From assembly GCA_019054805.1 (NCBI GenBank), contig JAHQIY010000001.1, forward strand, positions 1,426,001 to 1,490,000: a DNA stretch of 64,000 nt. The letters are read 5' to 3'. The translations under genes were made by a program, and so were the position numbers. The stretch is from Brachionus manjavacas (Eukaryota; Rotifera; Eurotatoria; Ploima; Brachionidae). The notes under the pieces are model-generated. The model was not told the DNA's origin. It ran no database searches and saw nothing but the letters and a program-made list of their open reading frames with translations. Shown here piece by piece: positions 30,956-41,824 of this stretch (position 1 is the stretch's first letter; every line of letters starts with the position of its first letter).

Positions 30956-33020
30956 TACATAATATTTTATTAATATTTTAGGCTAACTTAGTAAAAAAAA
31001 AATATTTAGCTTTATTCAAAATAAAATAATTCCAATTTTTCAAAAATCTATTTTAAAATTAAATTTTTTAATCCAAAAATTTTTCAAAACATTGTCAGAT
31101 TACATTTTGCAAATATTTTCTATTTTTATTTTTCCTGACGAAAACCAAATTCTTTTTTTAAACCTTGATAACTCTCAACAATGTAATGCTTTGGATCATT
31201 TTTATAATCTTCGAACTCGATCATCAACTCGTCAAGGTGATTTTTTTTCAACTCACAAGATTTCTCTAACAATACCAATTTATTTCTTATCATACTCAAG
31301 CATTCTTGACTTGTCAAGTCATGTGTTTTTAATTATTCTGAAAATTTTTATTTCATTCAGTTTAAACGAAACATTCCTATCTTAATTATTTATAAATTAT
31401 TTATAACGCTTAGAATTTTTCCATCTGTTATCAGATTTAATATTTTATCCCAAAAAAATTCAAATTTATTTATTAAAATTAAGAATTTTTGTGATAAATA
31501 ATTTTAATAAAATTTTAAAAATGGACGATCTAAAAATTTCATTACCATGTGGCTTCACGAGTAGATATAAAAACATATTTTACAACAAAGGGAAGTTTCC
31601 ATGTCCTGTTTGCAAATCACATGACATTTCAAGCCAAGAATGTTTAAATATGACAAGAAATAAGATGTTGATTAGCGAGTTTAATCTTGAGCAAAAAAAG
31701 AATAACTTTAAAGTGTGTCTAAAAAATATTGAAATCTTTAAAAGTGATCCAAAAGGTCTAATTGATGAAAACTACGAAAATTTAAAGAATCAACTTGATA
31801 TTCGTCGAGAAGAAATTAATTTGATAATGAGTAAAAAAATTGATGTTTATTATGAAGATTTATTAAAAATCATCGAAGAGGACAAAGAAAAAAAATTAAA
31901 TAAATTCGAAACAAAAATGCACCAAATTCCATCATTGGAGAAAGAGATAATGGATTTTAAAATTCAAAATACGACTGAAATAACCAAAAAAGTGGCAATA
32001 ATTGATGGTTATTGTGCAAAAATTGAAAATGGAATCAAATTTTTAAACAAAGCAGAAGATGATTTAAAGGCAATTAATTGGACTTTTAATCCAGGTGATG
32101 ACATTTTGGATACTAAAGAAATATTTGGTAGGTTAGATTGGAAAGAAGTAACCAAAAGTGTCGAAAAAAATGGTCTCACTACCAAAATGGATGATGTAGA
32201 CATTATATTACCATGTGGTTTATCTGCCAAATACAAAGACATTTTTTACAATTATGGTAAGTTTCCATGCCCAGCTTGCAAAACACATGACTTGACAAGT
32301 CAAGAATGCTTGAGTATGAAAAGAAATAGATTGGTATTGTTAGAGAAATCTTGTGAGTTGAAAAAAAATCACCTTGACGAGTTGATGATCGAGTTCGAAG
32401 ATTATAAAAATGATCCAAAGCATTACATTGTTAAGAGTTATCAGGGTTTAAAAAAAAGATTTGGTTTTCGTCAGGAAGAATTTAAAGCTGTGATTAAATA
32501 CAAAGTTAGATGATTACCATGATGATTTGTTGGAAGAGGTTAATATTGAAATAGATCGTAAATTAGAAGAATTTGAAGAAAGAATAAAAAATACAAAGAC
32601 ATTGGATTTAATTTGTTTAGATGTTGATTTAAATTTAGACATTGAGTCTAAAATAGATTTTTATAAAAATAATAAATTAAAACTTGAAAATAGCATCAGT
32701 TTAGTTACAAACATTATTGAAGATTTGAATGAGCCAAAATTTGAGGTAACAGATAGGTGTTATGAAATTGATATTCAAAAATTATTCGGAGAGATTTATA
32801 TAAGGGAAAAAACAATTATTACTTTTATTGAAAATGAATTTGATGATGATAGCCGTGCAACTATTCACTTAACTATCAATAATTTTTCGCTCCTAAAGGA
32901 TGAAAAAGATTTTAGTGTGTATTCAAAAGATTGTATTGTCCAAAATCTTGAATGGTATATTTCGATCGAACTAAATGAAATAGACGGAGAAATGGGATTC
33001 TATTTGTTTTGCAATTCAAT
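30901..33020 (+). repeat. Direct segmental duplication, copy 2 (partner 23326-25250)
   Basis: Same order as the partner: LINE scrap, 5' flank, then MATH gene to GFYLFCNS. It is interrupted by the antisense fragment at 31129-31330. Confidence 0.88.
31129..31330 (-). pseudogene. Inverted MATH-family fragment inserted upstream of copy K
   Basis: About 200 bp whose minus strand encodes SQECLSMIRNKLVLLEKSC through NDPKHYIVESYQGLKKEFGF, the end of a zinc motif and start of a coil. The partner locus (23516-23560) runs uninterrupted across this point, so it is an insertion, with T/A microhomology at the edges. Residues such as IVESY and KKEFGF differ from copies I and K, so the donor is another paralogue. 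It ends about 190 bp before the ATG of copy K. Confidence 0.88.
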
Positions 33021-33255
33021 GGAAGAATCAATTGAGCCTTCAGTATATGTCACTGTACAACTTTCGCTGTTAAATAAATTTGACTCAAGGAAAGATTTAA
33101 TTAAAACATTAACACTCGAATACACTGATAAAGAAGGTCACGGATTTTCCACATTTACAACTATGAATGAAATAATGGATCTAAAAAACGGATTTTATGA
33201 TGCCTATGATGACTCAATTACTTTAAAAGCCCTAATAAAAGCTGAAAACCTTTAA
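31521..33255 (+). pseudogene. Two-module MATH copy with one frameshift (copy K)
   Basis: Opens MDDLKISLPCGFTSRYKNIF at 31521. Module 1 and the zinc motif of module 2 (MDDVDIILPCGLSAKY) are intact. A small indel near 32490-32515 in the second coil shifts the frame (copy I has TTTAATACAGAATTTGATG, here ATTAAATACAAAGTTAGATG). The rest is open from about 32527 to the stop at 33255, with LFGEIY, RATIHLTINNF, GFYLFCNSMEES and GFYDAYDDSITLKAL. It is otherwise undamaged, so it may be a recent pseudogene, a sequence error, or two separate products. The MATH C terminus differs wholly from copy I after CNS. Confidence 0.82.
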
Positions 33256-34082
33256 TAGATCATTAAAAATAATTCCAATTTCTTTTTCAAAAAGTTAAAT
33301 TGTGATATTATTTTTAAATATTAATTAAAAGTTTCAAATTATTTTTAGTTTGAGTATTTTTTATTTAATTATAATCTTGATAAAAATTAAAACATGAATG
33401 ATTTAGAAATCAACTAAAGTTTTCAAGCATCTGAGAATTTTCCAACATTCACAAAATATGAAGCATTAAAGTAAATTTTTATGAAGCAGTAAAGTTTTTT
33501 CTCATTTAAAAAGTAATCATTATATTGAAGAAAATTTTTAAAACAATTTTATTAAGAATTTTCATTTAATTATAAATCGTTGAACTTTACTTTAAATAAT
33601 TAAAATTTTTTTTAAACTGATTTAATATTAGATGAATAATTATTTAATTCATTTAATTAATTTTTTTTTAATTTTAGCAAGCAAATATTAATTTACAGTG
33701 CTGTTTTGTTATTTGGGCTTTTGTTAATTTTACCTAATTTTTCGAAAAATTACATATGTAAGAAAAGGTTAAATTACGAAAAATTACGTAAAAACTAAAT
33801 TGCCATTTTTTAGGCAATTTTAAACTCTTCAGTAAAATAAACAAATAAAAAAAATTGAGAAAAATTATCCGATTTATGTAAATTTACTAAAAAAAGAATT
33901 TTGAAAGGCTAAAATTCAGTAAAATTTAGAAAATTCTGGTATAACTGAGTAAAAATTTGGGAAAAAATTTATAATCTGAAATAAAGCTGATAATTATATA
34001 TTAAAGTTATTAATCTTTATCTGTTTTTTTTTAGAAAACAAATTCATTTTTTTAATTGGATTTTTTTCTTTGACTTAAATAC
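33256..34082. other. Intergenic, no gene seen
   Basis: A+T-rich 3' flank of copy K. Around 33760-33960 there are several loose repeats of AAATTACGTAAA/AAATTTACT type; nothing codes. Confidence 0.4.
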
Positions 34083-35062
34083 TTTTCCGTATTTCTTCGA
34101 AGCTATGGCAGTAAATTAGACTTTTTCTTGAGCCAGTCGTCCAGGTTAATTTTGAAGTTAATGATTGATTCGGAATTGACGATGTTTTGAGGTAGACTAT
34201 TCCAGACATTGACTACTCGATTTGTTAAGAAATGATATCGTTGCATGCAACTTTTCACATCTTCTCTAACTATACATTTGTCATGTCTTCTTAAGCAATG
34301 CTGATTTCGAGAATAATTAATACCATTTTCAAAATTGATAATTCCATATCTTTTAATAATTTTAAAAAGTTGGATTAAGTCTCGTCTCATCCTTCTTACT
34401 TTGAGATTAGTTAAATTTAGCATTTTAAGTCTTTTAGAGTAGTCAAATTTTCGAAGTTAAGGGATTATTTTTGTCATTCTTCTTTGTACCTTTTCGATTT
34501 CATGAATATCTTTTTCAAGAAATGGACACCATGAACTAATGGCAAACTCTAAATGAGGTCTAACCATTGCTGTGTAGAGCATTCTCAATTTATCAATGTT
34601 TAAATACCTGAAACTTTTTCTAATCATAGCTAAAATACGATTTCCTAGACTCGTGCAATATTTTACTTGGTTAGCCCACTGCATGTCACTTTGAATATAT
34701 ATACCTAAATCTTTTTCGAGAATTGTTTTAGATAAATTCTTTGTACCGTTTCTGCTAAAAATGGTATAGTTAAACAAAGGATTCTTTGAACCAACATGCA
34801 TTACATTGCATTTTTCGATATTTAAATCCAAGGACCAAGAAAGTGAACAGCTTGAAATTAAGTCTATATCTTTTTGAAGTACGAGATTGTCTTGAGAGCT
34901 TTTAATTACAGACAAAACTTTAGTATTATCGGCATATTTTTCACATTTATTAACTAAACGATTCGAAAGATCGTTTATAAATATCAAAAATAATAGAGGT
35001 CCTAATACTCTACCTTGAGGTACTCCGCTGGTTACATCTAACCAACTTGACATATATAACAT
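34083..35062 (-). mobile_element. CR1/L2-like LINE, 3' part of a twin-primed insertion
   Basis: The minus strand encodes reverse-transcriptase motifs (SGVPQGRVLGPLLFLIFINDL, KYADNTKVLSVIK where ADDTK is expected, LDLNIEKCNVMHVGS, KDLGIYI). It then continues to the typical CR1/L2 tail (RRMRRDLIQLFKIIKRYG, FLTNRVVNVWNSLP, FKINLDDWLKK), with one frame change near 34440-34460. The segment directly upstream in the protein lies inverted at 35063-35420. Confidence 0.9.
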
Positions 35063-35420
35063 GTAAGCCTTTCTTTCAAATCATAATATTTTATCTGACG
35101 CACAACATGGATTCATGCCAAAAAAATCATGTTCAACAAATTTACTTGAATCACTAGATTATATCACATCAGCTCTCAACAGAGGTTTTTCTGTTGATAT
35201 AATTTACACAGATTTTTCGAAAGCATTTGACAGAGTATCGCATAGATTATTATTATATAAGCTTAAAAGATATGGTTTTATCGATATGATTTATTTTTGG
35301 ATAAGTTATTTTCTCAGCGAGAGGAAACAAAGAGATTTATTAGTTTTTTATAATTTAGCTTTTAAAAACGAGCGATTAGTTTTTAATGAATTTAACGCTT
35401 TTTCAAAAGTTTCACCAATA
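35063..35420 (+). mobile_element. Inverted 5' segment of the same LINE insertion
   Basis: The plus strand encodes the reverse-transcriptase block that should precede the neighbouring part: LSDAQHGFMPKKSCSTNLLE, DIIYTDFSKAFDRVSHRLL, LKRYGF and FLSERKQ. Opposite orientation with contiguous protein content is the hallmark of twin priming. Confidence 0.88.
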
Positions 35421-35423
35421 TGA

Positions 35424-36023
35424 AAATTTAAGCAAGGTGATCTTATAAAAAATCTTTATCATTATAAACTTAATTAATTAGTATCAATGTGTTGATTTTT
35501 AATTTATTAGACTGATTTTTTGGAGATAAATATTTGAATTTCTTTTTTAAACTTAATTTTGTTTGTTAGTTATTAATACTTTCGAAATAAAAAATTGCAA
35601 ATAAACTTAAAAAAAAATCAGTTTATACATTTAAACATAAAAATCAATTTTATCAATGGATTAAGAAAATTTTTTTATTTTTTAAATCTACATAGTATGT
35701 AAATCATGATACATTAAAACTAATAATGAAAATCAATTAAAAACATCAAAGATGAATTTAAATATCTAAAGATAAACTATTTGAATTTAAATGATATTTG
35801 AATTGATCATCAACTTCAAGATGTCGAATTGATAGACAAATATTATTTTTCTAAGCTACTTAATATTCAAAACAATCTAAACTTTAACATGGCCCACAAC
35901 ATTTTTTATTTAAATAAATTTGATTATCAAAATTATTTTTTATAAATATCTTATTTTTAATATTTGACTCAAACAATTAACAAAATTTATTTTATAATTG
36001 AAAATTTATTTTAAAAAAAATGT
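35424..36023. other. Intergenic, no gene seen
   Basis: A+T-rich 3' flank of copy F. Confidence 0.4.
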
Positions 36024-37148
36024 TTATTTTTCAATCAATTGAGGCAGCTGGGCTTTAATATTAACTTCAATAGTAATTGAATCCTTTTCATGGTTGTAGA
36101 GGTTATTCTTGGGATTCATTACTTTATTGATGTATATTAAGTCATCAAAACTGCAGTGTTTTTGATTTGTGTCAAAAAAAAAGTTCTCCATTACTCTAGC
36201 TTCACTTTGTAGATAATCTGAGGTGTTCAACAATTTCACTTCCAATCTTGCATCGACACCCCATTTATGCGATTTACTAGTAGGATTATAAACCAAAATA
36301 CAATGTAGTCCTGATTCATCATTATTTCTTCCATTAAATTCAATAACAAGAGTCCATTCTAAATTTCTGACAATGCATGGTTTTGATGTTAATTTTAAAT
36401 TTTGGCTTTTAATGCATTTCGAAAAGTCTTTGATCACAAATTGGAAAGTTGCTTCTGATCGACTGTCATCATCAATATCTGGTTCACTTCCATTAGAAAT
36501 TATATTGGTCTCAGGTCCGAAGAAAAGTTCTCCAAATAATTTTGTAATTTCTATATGCTCACTGCTTTCCGTGAGTCTTAAATTGGCTTCAGTAAATTTT
36601 TCAATTGTATTCTCCACAAAATGGGTTCCACTGTCAATCTTTTTTTTATATTCTTTGATTAAGTCTATTTTTGAATAAACATCCATATCTTCTTGAACAT
36701 TAAAGTTGCTAGTTTCTTGTTCAACTTGTTCAAGGCATGAAATTTGTTTCAGTTTTTCGTAAACTACGACAAAATTTGAATCTCGTTCATCACCGACCAT
36801 TTTGAGCAAATTCTCAAAATATTCGTCAATTTTCTTGTTTAACATTAATTTTATTTCTTCCCTTCTCAGATAAATGTTGTTCTTAATCTTATTATAGCTT
36901 TCGTCAATATAATACTTGGGATCATTTTTGTACAATTCCAGCTTTTTTAAACAATCTTTAAATTTATTTTCCTTTGAATCGAGAATTGTCTGATTAATAA
37001 CCAGTTTATTTCGGGGAAGATGCAAGCATTCTTCCTGGCTTGTGGTATGTGTTTTACAATCAGGACATTCGAAGTTATCTTTGGTGCAAAAAATATCCGT
37101 GTATTTAGCAATAAAACCACATGGCAAAATTATGTTTAAATCTTCCAT
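36024..37148 (-). CDS. Single-module zinc/coiled-coil MATH protein (copy F)
   Basis: 374 residues, intact. Putative zinc ligands are C10, C28, C31, H34 and C41 (LPCGF, FECPDCKTH, EEC). The coiled coil covers about 45-200 with YLRREEIKLMLNKKIDEYF, and KLFGELFF ends it at about 203-210. The MATH domain spans about 231-370: SEATFQFVIKDFSK, KPCIVRNLEWTLVIEF, SHKWGVDARLEVKLLN, DDLIYINKVMNP, EKDSITIEV. The VRNLxW and xWxVxA pattern is very like the USP7 MATH domain (PCFVRNLPWKI, SWSCHAQ), where the Trp lies in the peptide-binding site. It is the intact twin of the broken copy E. Confidence 0.9.
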   Translation of the reverse strand: MEDLNIILPCGFIAKYTDIFCTKDNFECPDCKTHTTSQEECLHLPRNKLVINQTILDSKENKFKDCLKKLELYKNDPKYYIDESYNKIKNNIYLRREEIKLMLNKKIDEYFENLLKMVGDERDSNFVVVYEKLKQISCLEQVEQETSNFNVQEDMDVYSKIDLIKEYKKKIDSGTHFVENTIEKFTEANLRLTESSEHIEITKLFGELFFGPETNIISNGSEPDIDDDSRSEATFQFVIKDFSKCIKSQNLKLTSKPCIVRNLEWTLVIEFNGRNNDESGLHCILVYNPTSKSHKWGVDARLEVKLLNTSDYLQSEARVMENFFFDTNQKHCSFDDLIYINKVMNPKNNLYNHEKDSITIEVNIKAQLPQLIEK

Positions 37149-38331
37149 TTTTTAAATTTTGAAATTTATTTCTAAAAATTTATTGACCTGAATTTTTAGA
37201 CGATTTGATAAATGATGCAATTTTTAAGTCTTCACAAGAATTTAAATCAAATTTGTTAATTTCAAGATGTGCGGAATTTAGTTTTTTTTTAATCCTATTT
37301 TTTTTTTCAATATCACTTTTTAATAAAAAAATTTATTTAAAAAAGAAAAATTTGAATAATGATTTAAAAAATATTGAGTTAAATTTAAAAGGACAAATAT
37401 AGAACCTATTTTAAAGTTATATGAAATCATTTAATTACAAGTTTTTAAAAAATTTAAAAAAATACTATCTAAAATATCCTTTTATTTCAATTGGGATGAC
37501 AAAGCCAAAGATAAGATTGCCATGTGAATTGATTTTAAACGATGTTAAATTAATTAAAAAACAGAATCATGATTACTTAGAGAAATGGCATATATAAAGT
37601 CTTAAGTGAAATAAATAATAAATTTTTTTAAGTTTGAAAAGATTTTTTTTAAATCAAAACAATTTTTTATTTAAAAATAGTTATTTTAAATGCATGTATT
37701 ATTATGTAAATTTATTTTAGTGATAAAAAAGTAATTTTCGAGCCTTTTACTCAATTGTCGATTCGATTAAATTGACAAAAATAAGTGAAAAAAAATAATA
37801 ATTTGAATTGACTGCTTTATTGAATTGAAATTCAATGATTTGGTGAAGGTTTGTCAGTAGAGATAAATACTTGTGGATAAAATTTTTTGCGTCTTTGGAA
37901 AGATTCCATTCATTGTTCTCAGATATTGAGAATACAAATTTTTTCATAAATAGATCACCAACCTCATCAGAAGGTCAAGAAAGCAGAAGAAAAATGAAGA
38001 AAAGGATTTATAACCTCCTATAAAAGCAGTCTTTTCACACCAAATTCGCTATAAAGCATCATTAATGCCAGTAAAACTAAAAAAAAAAAATTAATAAAAT
38101 ATTGAGCCATTTTTTAAAAAAAAATTAGAGAAAAAATATACTTTATTAAAATATGTAAATAAAAGATGTGTAGAATAACTAGAGCTGTCACCAGAAAGGG
38201 CAGTAAATAGTGTAATGAAATACTAAAAAATGAATTCTAATAACAATTTTAAATTAAAATTTTAAAAATGCATGAATTAATTAAGTTTGATTGAAAAAAA
38301 AATTAATTTTAATTAATTTTTAATTTAAATA
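37149..38331. other. Intergenic, no gene seen
   Basis: A+T-rich. A 66-codon minus-strand frame at 37747-37947 has no recognisable features and I do not call it. Confidence 0.4.
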
Positions 38332-39945
38332 TTAATCACATTTAACCAAATGATCATGATTGCAAAACCTATAAACTTCATCAAAAAGCGTTCCTTTTGG
38401 ACAGTCAAAATACTGAATCTGTTGATTTTGAGTTCCATAATAAAAACAAACATAAAACTTTTGACAACCACTCTTGATGTCTGGATAATATCCATTTCGG
38501 TTGTTGCACAAATTTTCTTCTGGTTGTGTTTTGCCAGTGTCTTTATCAACCCTGGAAGTTGTTTGAGTAAGAGTTGTTGATTTTGAAATACTATTGGGTA
38601 TTTGCGATGTTGAAGATGAAGTTTTGTCAGGAATTTCTGTCGAAAAAGCTGATACAATATTTGAAGAAGATAAAAAATTTTCTTTGGCTGAATTAGTCAA
38701 TGGATATCTTTCTTGCTCACAAACTGACCCTGAGAAATCATCCAAATCGATAGCCTTTGAAATTTACTATCAAAAAAACCTAGCAAAAAACAACTAACTA
38801 AAATACCCAAAACATGATTCCTCCAAAATTTTTCGATTTTGCATACTGGAATTTTGTTTCAAACTATCCGAATCATTATATGAAATCCATTGATTACCTG
38901 AATGAATGAATTGAACTTTACTTTGAGGATCATACGCTTTAGTCCATGATTTTGAACACATTTCATAATATTCAGCTTCTCCTGAGAACTATATATTTAA
39001 GAAATAAAAATAAATTTTTCAAAATTTGGGATCCGACCGAACTCTGGCTTGGATTTGACAGAGTAAAAGATCTTCCATATGTTGCTAAGCCAAGGTTTAT
39101 CTTTTCAGCTGGAAATCCCGATTGAATGTAATAGGATATGGTAAAATCGACATTTGATGTTGATGGGCTATATAATGGGGCATTGTGGCCTGTTTTAGTA
39201 TCCCAAGAACCATGATAATCCTTTTTTAATTGAAATATTTAGCAAAGAAATAATTTTATTTAATTATTTTCACATTCAAAAAACCAAGATTTCTTATGAA
39301 TTAAAAATAATTGAAATAAAAATTTTAATCTAATTACTTGGATAATTCAGGTAAATCATAAGAAGAATCAATTTTACTTTGACTGGCAGCCACTGTAGCA
39401 CTAAATAATAAATTTTCTCTCAAAAATCTACTTTTAAGAGCCTTTTTGTGGAAAAAATTATTTTTATTTTATTTATAATTTTAACGTTTCTGCCTTCACC
39501 AATCTAGTAAATTGGCTTTTATTTCCCTCTTTATAAAAAAGAGATTAGAATTCAGCTACAAAGTATTATAAAGAACTCCATCCGGGTATTTCCAGTCTAA
39601 ATCAAGTCCATCAAAATTTCTCTCTTTCACATCACACTTGTGTTTACAAAACTCTGAATATTTGCATCACTTGATACAACGCTAATGAATGGAGCGGTGT
39701 CCATATTCTATCCACCGACAGCCAACATCACTTTCAAATTTGGATTTATTTTCTTCAGATCGTTTGTTCTTTCACTAAGACCTTTCGACCATTCGTTTGA
39801 ATCATCGTTCCATTCATATGGCTCTAGCTTGTTATTGACTATTTTTGCAAACCAATACATGATACGGGTGCATAGAAACGGATCAAAATCTTCCGGTAAG
39901 TATTTTCCAATACCTGAACGGTACTGAGACCAATTGGTAGTTTTT
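38332..39945 (-). pseudogene. Decayed GH18 chitinase with C-terminal chitin-binding domain
   Basis: Minus-strand exons, in order: TNWSQYRSGIGKYLPEDFD and PNLKVMLAVGG (39685-39945); FDGLDLDWKYPDG (about 39585-39625); SATVAASQSKIDSSYDLPEL (about 39350-39420); HGSWDTKTGHNAPLYSP and GLATYGRSFTL (about 39010-39220); EYYEMC and GNQWISYNDSDSLK (about 38830-38995); then DLDDFSGSVCEQERYPL, a Ser/Thr-rich linker and a peritrophin-A domain with six cysteines (38332-38754). The family cleaves chitin. Here the catalytic Glu of the DxxDxDWE motif is Lys, and the Trp after AVGG is a stop (TAG), so activity is lost. The signal-peptide exon is not seen, and a LINE interrupts the 5' side. Exact splice sites are mostly inferred. 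Confidence 0.85.
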
Positions 39946-39979
39946 TTATTATACTTTGTAGCTGAATTTTAATATCATT

Positions 39980-39992
39980 ATATATATATATA
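39980..39992. repeat. Short (TA)n tract at the LINE 3' end
   Basis: TATATATATATA directly beside the 3' end of the adjacent minus-strand LINE, probably its terminal repeat. Confidence 0.6.
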
Positions 39993-40830
39993 TTTCAACT
40001 CAATCAAAGAGACCTAAGGTCAAAACCCGTAATGGGATGATTGAGCCCATTTATTAATAAAAAATTAAATTTCTGAAATTAACATCAAAATTAGAAAAAA
40101 TTTTACAAAATTTTATAAAAATTAAATTAATGTTATTGTTTATTCTTCGTTTAAATAGGGCAAAATCTAAATGGAGATCATCAATAAGTAATTTATTGAT
40201 GAACTTAGAATAAAAATAATCAAACGTTTTTTCAACATAATCATTAAACTTTCTTTTAGAAGGAACAAGATAGTCATTTGAATTTCTTAGATTATAATCA
40301 ACATTTTTCGAGCGGTTGCTGATTAATACTTCTTTTAAGTGAACAGGCGATGTTTTTAAATTTACAATTTTATGTACAAAATGAGCAAGACGTTTGATAA
40401 TTCTATGCTGAAAGCAGTCGATGTTAAATTTATTCAACTCAATATTTAAAGTGTTAAAGTCATCATTGCCATGAATATTTGGGCGAATATTTAATAATCT
40501 TTGAACACAATAGTAATAAGAATTAGATAATTTTTGAATTGATCTTTTTGTAAAATATATTGATAATGATAGACAATAGTCAAAGTACGGCATGATAAAT
40601 GATTTGAAGAACTGGAGCTTGACTTTGTAATAAAAGTAAAATAATCTTCTAATAGCATAAAGTCGCTTATTTATTGAAGTTCTTAAGCTTATTACGTGTT
40701 GCAAAAAAGTGAGCTTGTTATCAATTGTTACTCCGAGAAGCTTAAATTTATTTAAATTCATTATTTTTTCTGGCATAAATGTCATCATCATAAATGTCAT
40801 AAATGGGCTAGCAAAGAGTGGTATGTTATT
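39993..40830 (-). mobile_element. 5'-truncated LINE inserted in the chitinase
   Basis: The minus strand holds a 248-codon frame (40054-40800) matching the post-reverse-transcriptase region of a LINE: FKLLGVTIDNKLTFLQHV, NKRLYAIRRLFYF, FKSFIMPYFDYCLS and LQRLLNI-like text, then a long C-terminal tail. A 3' UTR with TGAGCCCATTT follows. The family is distinct from the LINE at the window ends. Related 3' ends lie at 42095-42380 and perhaps 53186-53212. Confidence 0.82.
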
Positions 40831-40831
40831 T

Positions 40832-40872
40832 TACCAATTGGTCTCAGTACAGTACAGGTATTGGAAATAGTT
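40832..40872 (+). pseudogene. Inverted scrap of the chitinase TNWSQY exon
   Basis: Plus-strand ACCAATTGGTCTCAGTAC followed by AGGTATTGGAAA repeats, in opposite orientation, the chitinase exon piece at 39907-39945. The two lie on either side of the LINE. Confidence 0.75.
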
Positions 40873-41227
40873 GACATTTATGCCAGAAAAAATAATGCTT
40901 AATAAAATTAGTTTCATTTTTAACAACATCAAAATTGTTTCCGTCTATTTATAAAGGAAATTTTCATTAATGATTCATTAAATCAAAAAAAAATCTTAAT
41001 TAATGATTAATTTTTAATGCGAAATAAAATACTAAGTTTCGGCCAATCTCAGATAAATATCAGGAAATAAAATTTTCCTACTCTTTTTTTTAAATTAAAA
41101 TTTTTCTCTAATATTCTCATTTAAGCTCGTAACCAAACTGATAGTCTAGATTAAAAGCAATTTTTTTCGAAACTCAACACTTGACTAACACTTGGTGTCA
41201 GTTAGAATATATTTTATACAGTATGTT
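40873..41227. other. Intergenic, no gene seen
   Basis: Starts with a short piece (ATGCCAGAAAAAATAATG) inverted relative to 40758-40775 inside the LINE. The rest is A+T-rich. Confidence 0.4.
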
Positions 41228-41341
41228 GCACTATGATAAATTTACAGAACTAAGTTTAAACTTTTAGAAAACAAGTTATTCAATTTTTTTACATTTTTTT
41301 CTGTTCTTTTTTTCATTTTGTACTGAATTTCACAAAACCGA
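41228..41341 (+). mobile_element. Partial copy of the 8101-8464 MITE
   Basis: Matches 8349-8464 (TTTACAGAACTAAGTTTAAA through TACTGAATTTCACAAAACC). The other terminal half is not present, so this is a fragment. Confidence 0.8.
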
Positions 41342-41376
41342 AATGCATTTATTACAAAACTGTTTATGAAAAAATT

Positions 41377-41393
41377 CGTCCCTAGGTGGATTC

Positions 41394-41430
<37 letters not shown>

Positions 41431-41450
41431 GCCGATTGCGCCATAGAGAC
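41377..41450 (-). tRNA. tRNA-Asn (GTT)
   Basis: 74 nt on the minus strand, from GTCTCTATGGCGCAATCGG to TAGGGACG. The acceptor stem GTCTCTA/TAGGGAC pairs with one G-U. The anticodon arm is TTCGG-CTGTTAA-CCGAA with anticodon GTT. The B box is GGTTCGAATCC. No intron. A TTTT run for Pol III stop is not directly adjacent, but A/T-rich sequence follows. Confidence 0.97.
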
Positions 41451-41824
41451 TTGCTAACTCAGAAATAATTAAAATTAAAACTATTAAAAAGTTTGTTTCT
41501 TTCTAAAATTTCTTTCTGATTTTAAACTTAAGCATTAAAATTAAAAATTGGATAAAGATAAGAAAAATTAATTTTTCATTATCTTTTCATTCAAAATTTA
41601 AATTGATGCTTTTTTTAAGTAAGTTTTTGGCAAGTAAAATTTTGTCTTAAAGATCTGTTACTGTGCTTTTTTTTTATTGTATGAATAAATGATTTTTTTT
41701 TTTAAAAGAAAATACGGTAACACTTAAATTCATATCTCCTTTTTATTCCAGAAGAGTTTCATTGATCAAATATATTATTAAAAACAACTTCTTTCTTTAC
41801 TGCTATAATTCGACAAAAATATTT

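Noticed and set aside
37747-37947. A 66-codon minus-strand frame
   Set aside because: No motif, no homologue in the window and composition like the surrounding non-coding DNA.
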